A program made the position numbers and the translations under genes. From Chromatiales bacterium (GTDB lineage: Bacteria > Pseudomonadota > Gammaproteobacteria > Steroidobacterales > GCA-2729495), in contig CP070671.1 of the NCBI GenBank assembly GCA_020351875.1, positions 932,242 to 996,241 of the forward strand: a stretch of 64,000 nt of DNA, written 5' to 3'. Under the pieces are notes generated by a model. That model made no database searches. It saw only the letters and a list, made by a program, of their open reading frames with translations, and had not been told where the DNA came from. Each line of letters begins with the position of its first letter. Position 1 is the stretch's first letter. This document shows, in pieces, positions 46,840-55,388 of this stretch.

Positions 46840-46868
46840 GTTGTACCGTCGGGAGCCGGAAATGTCAA
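46840..46868 (-). promoter_or_regulatory. Predicted sigma70 promoter for the PEP-CTERM gene
   Basis: On the minus strand a perfect TTGACA (46868-46863), a 17-base spacer and TACAAC (46845-46840, 4 of 6 matches to TATAAT). Transcription would begin near 46833, only a few bases before the hairpin at 46828-46794, giving a leader of about 133 nt to the ATG at 46700. Confidence 0.6.
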
Positions 46869-46900
46869 CAAAATAGGGGGCTTAGGCCCGGCGCAGGCCG

Positions 46901-46936
46901 CAAAAAAGAAGGCCCGGACATCCTGTCCGGGCCTTT
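46901..46936 (-). terminator. Strong bidirectional-type hairpin terminator, no gene upstream on minus strand
   Basis: A perfect 10-bp stem (GGCCCGGACA/TGTCCGGGCC, 46911-46920 and 46924-46933, 3-base loop). In minus reading it is followed by TTCTTTTTT; in plus reading only by TTT. No coding sequence precedes it on the minus strand back to the response-regulator promoter, so it may end a small RNA. Confidence 0.6.
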
Positions 46937-47202
46937 AGACTGCATCTGGAGGATTGTCTCAATTTGTTGGTGCTGACGCCGGTCCGGTTTGGGAGGACTG
47001 GGAGCAGGGGGACTCCCGGGGTTTTGCGTCGTCCGGCCCGGGCCAGCACCTGATGGCAGGCATATTAGGCACTGCCCCATGGACGCAGGCTTTCCCGGAC
47101 ATTAACAATCTTTAATGTTGCGAAGTAGCCCGCAACGCACTGTTTATACTATTATTTTTCACCGTTTTTGGCCCGACGACCCCGAGGATTCCAAGCCCCG
47201 CC
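46937..47202. promoter_or_regulatory. Regulator promoter region with inverted repeat
   Basis: 266 bp upstream of the response regulator. Bases 47099-47118 form ACATTAA-caatct-TTAATGT, a 7-bp perfect inverted repeat. A good plus-strand -10 (TATACT, 47145-47150) follows 26 bp later, with no good -35, which would suit an activator-dependent promoter bound at the repeat. The part from 46940 to 47090 shows no open frame of note. Confidence 0.45.
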
Positions 47203-47880
47203 ATGCGCATCCTGGTGATAGAAGACGACGCGAGCGTCGCCGAATTCCTGTGTGGCGGCCTCCGCGAGGCTGGCCACACGGTGGATCACGCGGACAACGG
47301 CAAGGACGGGCTGTTCCTGGCCACCACGGAGACCTATGACGCGATGGTCATCGACCGCATGCTGCCTGCGGTGGACGGGTTGTCCGTGGTCCGCACGCTG
47401 CGCGCGTCCGACAACGATACCCCGGTGATCATCCTCAGTGCGCTGGGCCAGGTGGACGACCGCGTAAAAGGCCTGCAGGCCGGCGGCGACGACTACCTGA
47501 CCAAGCCCTTTGCATTCAGCGAGCTGGAGGCCCGCCTCGAAGCCCTGGTGCGCCGCCAGCGCGGTGGCACCGGCGCACCCGAGACGACCCTGACCGTGGG
47601 CCCGCTGGAGATGGACCTGCTCAAGCGTGAGGTCCGCCGCGACGGTGAACTGATCGAACTGCAACCGCGCGACTTTCAGCTGCTCGAATACCTGATGCGC
47701 CACGCCGGCCAGGTCGTCACGCGCACCATGCTGCTGGAGAAAGTCTGGGACTATCACTTCGATCCGCAGACCAACGTGATCGACGTGCACATCAGCCGCC
47801 TGCGGTCGAAGATCGATAAAGGCCAGCCGCAGGCCCTGATCCAGACCGTGCGCGGCGCAGGCTACAAGATTGGCGGCTAG
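47203..47880 (+). CDS. OmpR/PhoB-family response regulator
   Basis: A 225-residue two-component regulator. The receiver domain (1-115) has the acidic pair EDD (7-9), phosphoacceptor Asp51 in MVIDRMLP, and Lys in LTKPF. The C-terminal winged helix (about 125-225) has the OmpR signature ELQPRDFQLLEYLMRHAGQV and NVIDVHISRLRSKID. It closely resembles the CopR/CusR/QseB branch, but the signal is unknown. The kinase gene follows after 3 bp. Confidence 0.93.
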   Translation: MRILVIEDDASVAEFLCGGLREAGHTVDHADNGKDGLFLATTETYDAMVIDRMLPAVDGLSVVRTLRASDNDTPVIILSALGQVDDRVKGLQAGGDDYLTKPFAFSELEARLEALVRRQRGGTGAPETTLTVGPLEMDLLKREVRRDGELIELQPRDFQLLEYLMRHAGQVVTRTMLLEKVWDYHFDPQTNVIDVHISRLRSKIDKGQPQALIQTVRGAGYKIGG

Positions 47881-47883
47881 CAC

Positions 47884-49251
47884 ATGGGCCTGAAGCAACA
47901 GCTTCGCACCACCACGTTCCTGCTGACGTTGCGGTACATGGTGTTGTTTTTCGTGTCCGTCACCATCCTGATGGCCGTCATCAACTGGGCGATCACCGAC
48001 TACATCGAAAGCCGCGCCGACGAGTCACTGCAAACCTCGATACGGACGTTCACCAAGCTCTATCGGCTGGGCGGATTGGCCGCAATAGAGCCGCTGGTCA
48101 AATCCAGCGAGGCGAGCGAGAACCCCGGCGAAGCGCTGTACCTGCTGGCGGACCAGCGCTATCAACCGGTCATCGGGAACCTGCCCGAGTGGCCAACCCT
48201 GCAGGCAACCGGCGACGGCTGGGTGGCCTTCGCCTACCAGACGCCCGACGGCGATACCGCACCGGCGCGCGGCCGCGTGGTCGCCCTGCCCCCGGCGGCG
48301 TGGCTGCTGGTGGGCCGCGAGATGCAGACACTGGGTGCACTGGAAAAGATCCTCGAGCGGGCCTTCGTGCTGGTGCTGGGTATCACGCTGGTGCTGGCGC
48401 TGCTGGGTGGCCTGCTGATGAGCAACGATGTCCTGGGTCGCGTGAATGCGATCAACACCGCGTCCAGGCAAATCATGGCCGGGGACCTGTCGCAGCGTAT
48501 GCCGGTGAGCGAGACTCGCGATGAGTTCGATGCGTTGTCGCGCAACCTGAACGCGATGCTCGACCAGATCGAATCCCTGATGAGCAGCGTGCGGCACATG
48601 TCCGACAACGTTGCCCACGATCTGCGCACACCGCTCACGCGCCTGCGCAACCGGCTGGAGACATTGCGGGCGCGAGCGTCCGTCGGTGAAGCCGAAGACA
48701 TTGACGCGTGCCTGGAAGATGCGGACAGCCTGCTGTCCACCTTTGCGTCGCTGTTGAGCATTGCCCGCATCGAGTCCGGTGCGTCGGGCGAAGAGATGCA
48801 GCCGGTGGACCTGACGGCGGTGACCCGTGATGCCTGTGAACTCTACCAGGCACTGGCCGAAGAAAAAGATATCGAACTCAGCTGCCAGGCCACCGACGGC
48901 GCGCGCATCCTGGGTGATCGCAACCTGATTTTCCAGGCGCTCACGAACCTCCTGGACAATGCGATCAAGTACACCCCGGCCGGCGGCCGGATCAGTGCCC
49001 GCGCCGTAGCCGACCCGGAGCACGTCAGGCTCACCGTGGCCGATTCCGGGCCGGGCATACCCGAAGGCCAGCTCACGCAGGTACTCGATCGCTTCTACCG
49101 CGTGGATGAAAGCCGCTCAGCGCCTGGCGCGGGCCTGGGGCTGAGCCTGGTCAACGCGATTGCATCCCGCCACAGGGCAACCCTGACACTGGAAGACAAC
49201 CATCCCGGCCTGCGCGTGAGCCTCGCATTTCCATCGGAGCAGGCGGCTTGA
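47884..49251 (+). CDS. Membrane sensor histidine kinase, partner of the preceding regulator
   Basis: A 455-residue kinase with two membrane helices (about 20-38 and 158-180) enclosing a periplasmic sensor of about 120 residues. A HAMP linker follows (VNAINTASRQIMAGDLSQRM), then the dimerisation/phosphoacceptor helix with His245 in NVAHDLRTPLTRL, and an ATPase domain with N box NLLDNAIKYTP and G boxes ADSGPGIP and GAGLGLSLV. The sensor part is not recognisable. It forms a standard operon with the regulator 3 bp upstream. Confidence 0.93.
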   Translation: MGLKQQLRTTTFLLTLRYMVLFFVSVTILMAVINWAITDYIESRADESLQTSIRTFTKLYRLGGLAAIEPLVKSSEASENPGEALYLLADQRYQPVIGNLPEWPTLQATGDGWVAFAYQTPDGDTAPARGRVVALPPAAWLLVGREMQTLGALEKILERAFVLVLGITLVLALLGGLLMSNDVLGRVNAINTASRQIMAGDLSQRMPVSETRDEFDALSRNLNAMLDQIESLMSSVRHMSDNVAHDLRTPLTRLRNRLETLRARASVGEAEDIDACLEDADSLLSTFASLLSIARIESGASGEEMQPVDLTAVTRDACELYQALAEEKDIELSCQATDGARILGDRNLIFQALTNLLDNAIKYTPAGGRISARAVADPEHVRLTVADSGPGIPEGQLTQVLDRFYRVDESRSAPGAGLGLSLVNAIASRHRATLTLEDNHPGLRVSLAFPSEQAA

Positions 49252-49290
49252 GTTAGCATTCGCGGTCCTTCATCCGTTCTGAAACGACGA

Positions 49291-50139
49291 ATGACTAATC
49301 TATTCAAGGAACCGCTGGTTCACTTCCTGGTTGTCGGCGCGCTGCTATTCGGCGTCTACAGCTGGATGAACCCCGGGGCCGGGACAGCAGATGACCGGGT
49401 CATCGAGATCACACCGGGCACCGTGCAACGCCTGCAGGACGCGTGGGCCCGGCAATGGCGTCGTCCGCCCACACAGCAGGAACTGGACGGCCTGATCGAA
49501 GATCACATCCGGGAAGAGGTCCTGTACCGGGAAGCGATTGCATTGGGCCTGGAACGCGACGACACGATCATCCGCCGCCGCCTGGCTCAGAAAATGGAGT
49601 TCCTGAGTGAAGACATCGGCACACTCGTTGAGCCCAGCGACGTGGAGCTGCGCGAGTTTTTCGCCGAACGCCAGGCCGACTTTGCCGAACCGGCCCGAGT
49701 GTCATTCACGCACGTGTACTTCAGTCCGGATCAGCGCGGCCCCAGGGGGGCCACCGATGCGGAACTGGTGCTCGCCGAGCTGCAGGCAGCCGACATTACC
49801 GATGCCAGCGAGCGCGGCGATCGATTCCTGATGCAGCTGCGCTACGACGCACTAACGGAACGCGACGCGGCACAGTTGTTCGGCAGCAACTTTGCCGAGC
49901 GCTTGTTCGCGTTGCCGGTCGGCGGCTGGCAGGGCCCGGTGGAATCGGGCTTTGGGTGGCACCTGGTGCGGGTCACCGAGCGGGTCGCACCCCGCATGCC
50001 CGACTTTGAGGTGGTGCGTGACGAAGTGCGCCGTGAGTTCGACTACGAACGCCAGCGAGAAGCCCGGGCCGCCACTTATGAAGCGCTGCGTGCACGCTAC
50101 GAGATTGTGTTCAGCGACGATGCGGAGAACGCGGGTTGA
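49291..50139 (+). CDS. Membrane-anchored parvulin-type peptidylprolyl isomerase
   Basis: A 282-residue protein with an N-terminal anchor (VHFLVVGALLFGVYSW), a SurA-N-like helical part (EDHIREEVLYREAIALGL) and a PpiC-type rotamase region (VSFTHVYFSPD, then GWQGPVESGFGWHLVRVTERV). The rotamase core is short and somewhat degenerate. Proteins of this kind are often next to HupE/UreJ-family genes, as here, where the stop overlaps the next start by four bases. Confidence 0.87.
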   Translation: MTNLFKEPLVHFLVVGALLFGVYSWMNPGAGTADDRVIEITPGTVQRLQDAWARQWRRPPTQQELDGLIEDHIREEVLYREAIALGLERDDTIIRRRLAQKMEFLSEDIGTLVEPSDVELREFFAERQADFAEPARVSFTHVYFSPDQRGPRGATDAELVLAELQAADITDASERGDRFLMQLRYDALTERDAAQLFGSNFAERLFALPVGGWQGPVESGFGWHLVRVTERVAPRMPDFEVVRDEVRREFDYERQREARAATYEALRARYEIVFSDDAENAG

Positions 50140-51119
50140 TACGTCGGGCGGTACTGCTCGCGCTGTTGCTATGGCCGCTCACCGGCGCGGCTCACGAATC
50201 GCGCCCCGCTTACCTGGAGTTGATCGAAAGTTCACCAGGTACTTACGCGCTGACCTGGAAGGTACCGCGCCGCGGCGACCTGATCCTGCCCCTTCAGCCG
50301 GTGCTGCCCGAAATCTGCAGCGACACAGTACCGCCGGCGCAATCGGTGACGCCGGGCGGCCTGCTCGTTCGCCGCAACATCGACTGCGGGGATCAGGGCC
50401 TCACGGGCGCAGAACTGCGCATCGACGGCCTGTCTGCCAGCATCACCGATGTGCTGGCGCGCGTGACGCTGGCGAACGGCGACACGCAAACAGTCATTCT
50501 GAAACCGGATACTCCGGCTTTCATCGTGGCCGGCGCGCAGTCGGGCTGGGCGGTGTTCGGCGCCTACCTGGTACTCGGCATCGAACACATCCTGTTCGGC
50601 ATCGATCACCTGCTGTTCGTGCTGGGCCTGCTGCTCCTGGTGAATGGCGTCGGGCTGCTGGTCAAAACCATCACAGCGTTCACGTTGGCGCACAGCGTCA
50701 CGCTGGGAGTGGCGGCCCTGGGCTTCGTCAACGTGCCGCAGGCACCGGTCGAAGCCGTTATCGCATTGAGCATCCTGTTCCTCGCCACCGAGCTGGTGAA
50801 ACGCCGGCGCGGCCGGATCGGCCTGGCGGAGCGGCGACCGTGGCTCGTGGCGCTGACTTTCGGCCTGCTGCACGGCTTCGGCTTTGCCGGCGCGCTCGCC
50901 GAGGTCGGGCTGCCCCAGTCGGCGATTCCGCTGGCGCTGTTCAGCTTCAACATCGGCGTGGAAGTGGGGCAGCTACTATTCGTGTTCGCCGCGCTGCTGG
51001 TGATCGCCGGCCTGCGGCGCGTGCCACAGGTTTGGCCCGGTTGGGTGGAAGTGCTGCCGGCCTATGGCATCGGCTGCGTCGCCGCCTTCTGGACCATCCA
51101 GCGCGTGGCTGGGTTCTGA
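50136..51119 (+). CDS. HupE/UreJ-family membrane protein
   Basis: A 327-residue protein with a signal peptide (ending LTGAAHES), a periplasmic domain of about 130 residues and six or seven membrane helices. The motif LGIEHILFGIDHLLFVLGLLLL, with its His-rich first helix, and LTFGLLHGFGFAGALAEVGLP are typical of the HupE/UreJ_2 family, proposed metal (Ni or Co) permeases. The start is TTG at 50136 in a TTGA overlap with the previous stop, with GGAG upstream. The metal is not established. Confidence 0.9.
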   Translation: MIRRAVLLALLLWPLTGAAHESRPAYLELIESSPGTYALTWKVPRRGDLILPLQPVLPEICSDTVPPAQSVTPGGLLVRRNIDCGDQGLTGAELRIDGLSASITDVLARVTLANGDTQTVILKPDTPAFIVAGAQSGWAVFGAYLVLGIEHILFGIDHLLFVLGLLLLVNGVGLLVKTITAFTLAHSVTLGVAALGFVNVPQAPVEAVIALSILFLATELVKRRRGRIGLAERRPWLVALTFGLLHGFGFAGALAEVGLPQSAIPLALFSFNIGVEVGQLLFVFAALLVIAGLRRVPQVWPGWVEVLPAYGIGCVAAFWTIQRVAGF

Positions 51120-51490
51120 TGATTGAAGTGATGGATGATTTTCCCGACTCGGTGCTCGCGGTGCGAGCGCGCGACCGCGTCACGGCCGAAGACTACCGCG
51201 ACGTCCTGACCCCCGCCGTCGAAGATAAACTCAGCCGTCACCCGAAGCTGCGGCTGCTGTATCACCTCGGCCCGGACTTCACGCGCTTCACCACTACCGC
51301 GCTGTGGGACGACGCGCGGCTGGGCTTTCATCACTTACGCGACTTCGAGCGCATTGCCCTCGTCACGGATGTCGGGTGGATTGGCAAGCTCGCCAGGACT
51401 GCCGGTCGCGCGCCGGGTATAGACATTTCGGTATTCCCTAACGCTGAGATCGAGGCCGCGAGCGCATGGATTCGCGATGGCCTTGGCTAG
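51119..51490 (+). CDS. SpoIIAA-like (DUF3478/STAS-type) protein
   Basis: A 123-residue soluble protein matching the SpoIIAA-like family: short beta strands and helices with VTAEDYRDVLTPAVEDKLS, LRLLYHLGPDFTRFT and a C-terminal FPNAEIEAASAWI. Function unknown; the fold resembles STAS domains. The ATG overlaps the HupE stop as TGATG, making it the third gene of the PPIase-HupE operon. Confidence 0.88.
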   Translation: MIEVMDDFPDSVLAVRARDRVTAEDYRDVLTPAVEDKLSRHPKLRLLYHLGPDFTRFTTTALWDDARLGFHHLRDFERIALVTDVGWIGKLARTAGRAPGIDISVFPNAEIEAASAWIRDGLG

Positions 51491-51506
51491 CCAAGACACC
51501 AGGAAA

Positions 51507-51539
51507 ACCGCCGACCTCCCGTCTCGGGAGGTCGGCGGT
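51507..51539. terminator. Perfect 14-bp hairpin between convergent operons
   Basis: A 14-bp perfect stem (51507-51520 with 51526-51539, 5-base loop) lies between the SpoIIAA-like stop and the SYLF-protein stop. On the minus strand it is followed by TTTT, so it likely terminates the SYLF transcript and, less efficiently, the plus-strand operon. Confidence 0.75.
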
Positions 51540-51560
51540 ACAACCGCAACGGCTTGTAGC

Positions 51561-52115
51561 TTACTCGGCTTTCGGGTTGATCTTCGTGTACTTCGACCCG
51601 GCCAGGCTGATATCGGCCATCAGGCCGGCATTGGTCGTCACGAAGCCGAGGATCGGCGACTTTGCTTTTGTCGTATCGACTGCTCCGGCCGCGCCGACAT
51701 TGATCAGCGTAATCGCGCCGTCGACACCGGCTTCCCAGCCGGAACTGGCCCGGAATTTCTCCAGCGCGTCTTCCGTCATGAACAGCACATAGATGCTCTT
51801 TTCCTGGCCACCCGCCTGCAGCCCGAAGGATCCTGCGGTCGTGTTGTAGTAGTCGACGGTCTTGCCGTCCACCCGCAGCGCGCCTTCTCCAAATTCGCCA
51901 GCGATGATCAAGCCAGCCTTGATGACCTTGGGCAGAACCAGCACACCTTTCGCGCTGTCCAGGTACCCTTGTGCGCCTTCGACCTCGGCCGCAAAACGCG
52001 CCAGGGCCGCGTCAACATTTGCGTCGATGACCTGCGCGGAGGCAGCACCGGCGAGGGACGGCACCTGCAGGAAAAGGGCTATCGCCAGCGCGGCGAAAAC
52101 TCTGCGTTTCATCAT
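51561..52115 (-). CDS. SYLF/Ysc84-domain secreted lipid-binding protein
   Basis: A 184-residue protein with a signal peptide (cleaved near AGAASAQ) and one SYLF domain: AKGVLVLPKVIKAGLIIAGEFGEGAL, YYNTTAGSFGLQAGGQ and FMTEDALEKFRAS. Eukaryotic SYLF proteins bind phosphoinositides; bacterial exported forms are of unknown function. Start ATG at 52115 (or the next ATG) follows GGAG; the frame is open farther upstream into the MscS gene but without homology. Confidence 0.88.
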   Translation of the reverse strand: MMKRRVFAALAIALFLQVPSLAGAASAQVIDANVDAALARFAAEVEGAQGYLDSAKGVLVLPKVIKAGLIIAGEFGEGALRVDGKTVDYYNTTAGSFGLQAGGQEKSIYVLFMTEDALEKFRASSGWEAGVDGAITLINVGAAGAVDTTKAKSPILGFVTTNAGLMADISLAGSKYTKINPKAE

Positions 52116-52159
52116 TTCAGTATTCTCCAGTCCGGGTTCCGTTAACCGGGAGAGCGGCA

Positions 52160-53941
52160 TCATAGCGACGTGGGCTCGCCGGTACCATCCCCGCCCGGCT
52201 CCGCAGAAATACGGATATCGCGCTGGGGCCGGGGCGGGTGGAGGTTCGCTGCCGCGAAGCGGCGCTGGACCTCCCGCGTCAGGTCCCAGTAAACGCCCCA
52301 GTAGTCGGTGGTCTTCACCCACGGTCGCACGATGAAGTCGTAGGATGCGTCGCCCAGTTCGTGCAGCCGGATAGTGGGTTCCGGCTCCGGCAGCACGCGT
52401 TCATCGCCGGCCACGATGTCTTGCAAGATCTCTTCGGCCATGTCCACGTCATCGTCACGACTGATCCGGAAGACGAAATCCACGCGCCGCGTTCTCTGGT
52501 GTGTCACGTTGCGAATCACGTCGCCCCAGATCTTGCTGTTCGGCACGATCAGGGTCTGGTTGTCGAAGGTCAGCACCGTGGTCGACACCAGGTTCATGGT
52601 CTGTACCTTACCGTTGATGCCCGCTGCCTCGACCACGTCGCCCTCATCGAAGGGCCGGTAAATCAGGATCATCACCCCCGACGCGAAATTGCCCAGCGTG
52701 TCCTGCAGCGCGAAACCGACGATGAACCCTGCGATACCGAGGCCGGCAAGCATCGGCCCGATTGAAATGCCAAGCTGCGACAGTGCCACCAGGATGCCAA
52801 GTATCAGTACCAGGTTGGCGGCGACGCCGGCCAGCATCGACTGCAACAGACGAGACATGGAGGCGCGGCCGCTGATCAACGCCTTGTAGACGAACTTTCT
52901 GACGAGCCGTGCCAGCACCCAGGCGGCCAGCAGGATCAGCAGCACGATGGCAACACGAATGACCAGCGACCAGCCTTCCGCTCGCAGCCACTCGCGAGCC
53001 TGCTCCACCCAATCCTTGAGCAGGCCGGTCACCACTTCGGTGTCGAGCCCGATGTCACTGACGTCACCGGTAAAGGTGAACAGCAGCTCCTGGTACTCAA
53101 CCGTATCGGCATCGAGCTCCTGCAACAGATCCACCATCCGTCGCAGGGCCTCTACCGTGCCTTTCTGGTTTACGTTCAGCAGTACCAGCCGGGCCTTGGA
53201 CTCTGCATCTTCAGGATTCAACTTGAGTCTTTCTTCGAGTGTCCCGATCTCTTCGTCATTCGCCTTGGCGAGAACGGACAGCTCATCAGCGCGATCTTCC
53301 AGCTGTTCGGTCAGAGACTGGCGCGCGACGCTGTCATCCAGCCCCAGTTTCTGCATTAAGCGCACGTGACGTGCGTAGAATCGGAAGACATCATCAACTG
53401 CCCGGGCGGCCGCGGTCACGGCGTCCTGGGCATCAATAGCGGCTTCCGGCGGTGCGGCGTCCCGCTGCTGGCGGCGCGCTTCCAGCAGCGCAAACCGCTC
53501 GTCGAGGGCCCGCTGAATGCCGGCAGGCCCCGCGTCCATGATTTGCAGCAGTTCCTGGCGCGCTGCGCCCAGTTGCTCGGCATCCTCGACAGCCGCGATT
53601 ACCAGCTCCGCCAGTTCGTGGGCGACTTGGCCACCCCGCAACTCTTCTTCCTGAATCTGGCGAATCTGCAGGCGGCGGCTTTCGCCGGTCTTCTCCTCCA
53701 AACCCTCGCGCAACTCGGCGATGCGCTCTCGAGATTCGCCGAGCTCCTCCAGCATCGCTGCCGCCCGTTCGGCGGACGACGCGGGTTCTGCTTCAGGTTC
53801 AGGGTCTTGGGCCTGCGCCGTGGCAACCAGCGCAAGCAAAACCATGAGGGTGAGCAGCGCGGCCCGATCAAGCGCCCAAACGCGCGCGACCGCACCAATG
53901 GGTGAAAAGCTTGACAGAGACTTAGGACAGCGGGAACGCAC
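52160..53941 (-). CDS. MscS-family mechanosensitive channel with long periplasmic N-domain
   Basis: Small-conductance-type channel. A signal peptide (ALLTLMVLLALVATAQAQ) is followed by a coiled-coil-rich periplasmic domain of about 230 residues, then membrane helices and the MscS pore: LAGLGIAGFIVGFALQDTLG, NFASGVMILIYRPFDEGDVV and VPNSKIWGDVIRNVTH. The C-terminal domain is soluble. Start uncertain: GTG at 53941 gives a leader with a long n-region; ATG at 53845 would shorten the signal peptide to 13 residues, and neither has a clear ribosome site. Divergent from the SPOR lipoprotein with 17 bp between. Confidence 0.87.
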   Translation of the reverse strand: MRSRCPKSLSSFSPIGAVARVWALDRAALLTLMVLLALVATAQAQDPEPEAEPASSAERAAAMLEELGESRERIAELREGLEEKTGESRRLQIRQIQEEELRGGQVAHELAELVIAAVEDAEQLGAARQELLQIMDAGPAGIQRALDERFALLEARRQQRDAAPPEAAIDAQDAVTAAARAVDDVFRFYARHVRLMQKLGLDDSVARQSLTEQLEDRADELSVLAKANDEEIGTLEERLKLNPEDAESKARLVLLNVNQKGTVEALRRMVDLLQELDADTVEYQELLFTFTGDVSDIGLDTEVVTGLLKDWVEQAREWLRAEGWSLVIRVAIVLLILLAAWVLARLVRKFVYKALISGRASMSRLLQSMLAGVAANLVLILGILVALSQLGISIGPMLAGLGIAGFIVGFALQDTLGNFASGVMILIYRPFDEGDVVEAAGINGKVQTMNLVSTTVLTFDNQTLIVPNSKIWGDVIRNVTHQRTRRVDFVFRISRDDDVDMAEEILQDIVAGDERVLPEPEPTIRLHELGDASYDFIVRPWVKTTDYWGVYWDLTREVQRRFAAANLHPPRPQRDIRISAEPGGDGTGEPTSL

Positions 53942-53958
53942 GATGCGATAGTAACAAA

Positions 53959-54666
53959 ATGCCTGCCCGGACCCTGTTGCTGACCCTGTTGCTGCTGCTC
54001 GCCGCGTGCGGCAACCAGGAAAAGGCGTGGGAACTGGCCGAACGCGAGGACACGAACCAGGGCTACCTGGAATTTCTCGCGAAGTACCCCGACGGTGACA
54101 ACGCAGACCGCGCGCGCACGCGCATGCTGGAACTGAAAGAGCTGCGCGGCTGGGAGCGTGCCCAGTTTCGCGACCGGATCGAGAATTACCAGCGCTTCCT
54201 GGAGCAGTATCCCGACAGCGAGAATGCCCCGGCTGCCGTGGCCCGCATCTATGAGCTCGAGCGGGATGCGGCCTGGGCCGCGGCTCAGGATGCCGGTGAC
54301 GCCGGGACGCTGCAAACCTTCCTGGCGGTGTACCCGGATGCCCCGCAGGCCTGGGAAGCAGAGCAGCTGCTGGCCTCGCTGACGCCCGAGGAACCAGAAC
54401 CGCCGGCGCCACCCCAGGAACGTCCTGGCAATTTCCGCCTGCAGCTGGGGGCATTCCGCACGGCCGCGGCCGCCGAAACGGAAGTTCGCCGGCTCGCACC
54501 CCTGTTCGAGAAGATTTTGCCGGGGCCGGTGCGCATTGTGACGCCGGTGGAACATCGCGGAAGTTTCTTCCTGCTGCAGAGCGCGCCGGTCAATGGACAA
54601 GAAGCCGACGAAGCCTGCCGCGCGTTGCGGGAGGCCGGCCAGGCCTGTTTGCGCATCAACCGCTGA
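53959..54666 (+). CDS. SPOR-domain lipoprotein with TPR-like repeats
   Basis: A 235-residue lipoprotein (lipobox LLAAC, Cys17). Two or three short repeats of the type YLEFLAKYPDGDNADRART and YQRFLEQYPDSENAPAA suggest a helical repeat domain. The C-terminus (about 157-235) is a SPOR domain (NFRLQLGAFRTAAAAETEVR), which binds denuded peptidoglycan at division sites. The exact cellular role is unknown. Short gap to pdxH. Confidence 0.87.
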   Translation: MPARTLLLTLLLLLAACGNQEKAWELAEREDTNQGYLEFLAKYPDGDNADRARTRMLELKELRGWERAQFRDRIENYQRFLEQYPDSENAPAAVARIYELERDAAWAAAQDAGDAGTLQTFLAVYPDAPQAWEAEQLLASLTPEEPEPPAPPQERPGNFRLQLGAFRTAAAAETEVRRLAPLFEKILPGPVRIVTPVEHRGSFFLLQSAPVNGQEADEACRALREAGQACLRINR

Positions 54667-54720
54667 GTGCGGTTTGGCAGGGTCGCGGCAGCCATCCAGC
54701 CGGCCCGCTACAATGCGCCA

Positions 54721-55371
54721 ATGGCCGCCGTCAGCACTGATCTCGCCGACCTTCGCCGGGAATACCGCAACCGCCCCCTGCACCGCGCAGACCTGGACCC
54801 GGACCCATTCATCCAGTTCGACCGCTGGTTTCAGGAAGCCGGCAAAGTCGAAGCCATGGACACGAATGCGATGAGCATTGCCACGGTGGGCCCGGACGGG
54901 CAGCCATCGCTGCGCACGGTGCTGCTGAAGTATTACGGTGAAGAAGGCTTCGTGTTCTACACCAACCTCGGTAGCCGCAAGGCCGTCGAAATCGACAATA
55001 ACCCACAAGTCGCATTGCTCTTCTACTGGCATGAAGTGCACCGGCAGGTGAAGATCCTGGGTGAGGCCGTGCGCAACACCATTGCCGAGGACACGCGCTA
55101 TTTCATGCGCCGTCCGCGCGACAGCCAGCTCGGCGCGTGGGTCTCAAGGCAGAGCAGCCTGATTTCCGCCCGTTCGGTGCTCGAGAGCAGGTTCACGGAA
55201 ATGAGAGAGCGTTTCGCGAAAGGCGAGGTGCCGTTACCCAGCTTCTGGGGCGGCTACCGCGTGGTGCCGGATTCCATCGAGTTCTGGCAGGGCCGCGAGA
55301 ACAGGCTGCACGATCGTTTTCGCTACGATCGAGATGACGACGGGTGGACCATCTGCCGACTGGCCCCGTGA
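54721..55371 (+). CDS. pdxH: Pyridoxine/pyridoxamine 5'-phosphate oxidase
   Basis: FMN enzyme making pyridoxal 5'-phosphate. The 216-residue protein shows the family blocks AMSIATVGPDGQPSLRTVLLK, FVFYTNLGSRKAVEIDNNP, VALLFYWHEVHRQVKI, the SFWGGYRVVPDSIEFWQG substrate region and the C-terminal RLHDRFRY and WTICRLAP. Start ATG at 54721 gives the standard N-terminus; an upstream in-frame start adds only unconserved residues. Confidence 0.96.
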   Translation: MAAVSTDLADLRREYRNRPLHRADLDPDPFIQFDRWFQEAGKVEAMDTNAMSIATVGPDGQPSLRTVLLKYYGEEGFVFYTNLGSRKAVEIDNNPQVALLFYWHEVHRQVKILGEAVRNTIAEDTRYFMRRPRDSQLGAWVSRQSSLISARSVLESRFTEMRERFAKGEVPLPSFWGGYRVVPDSIEFWQGRENRLHDRFRYDRDDDGWTICRLAP

Positions 55372-55388
55372 CGTTCGCATAAGCCCCA

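Noticed and set aside
46865-47080. A 71-codon minus-strand frame over the orphan terminator
   Set aside because: It runs through the hairpin, lacks a ribosome site and is Pro/Gly-rich without pattern; a non-coding transcript is more likely.
49892-51490. A 532-codon plus-strand frame spanning the PPIase and HupE genes
   Set aside because: Only its last 123 codons (SpoIIAA-like protein from 51119) are real; the rest is an out-of-frame shadow of the two upstream genes.
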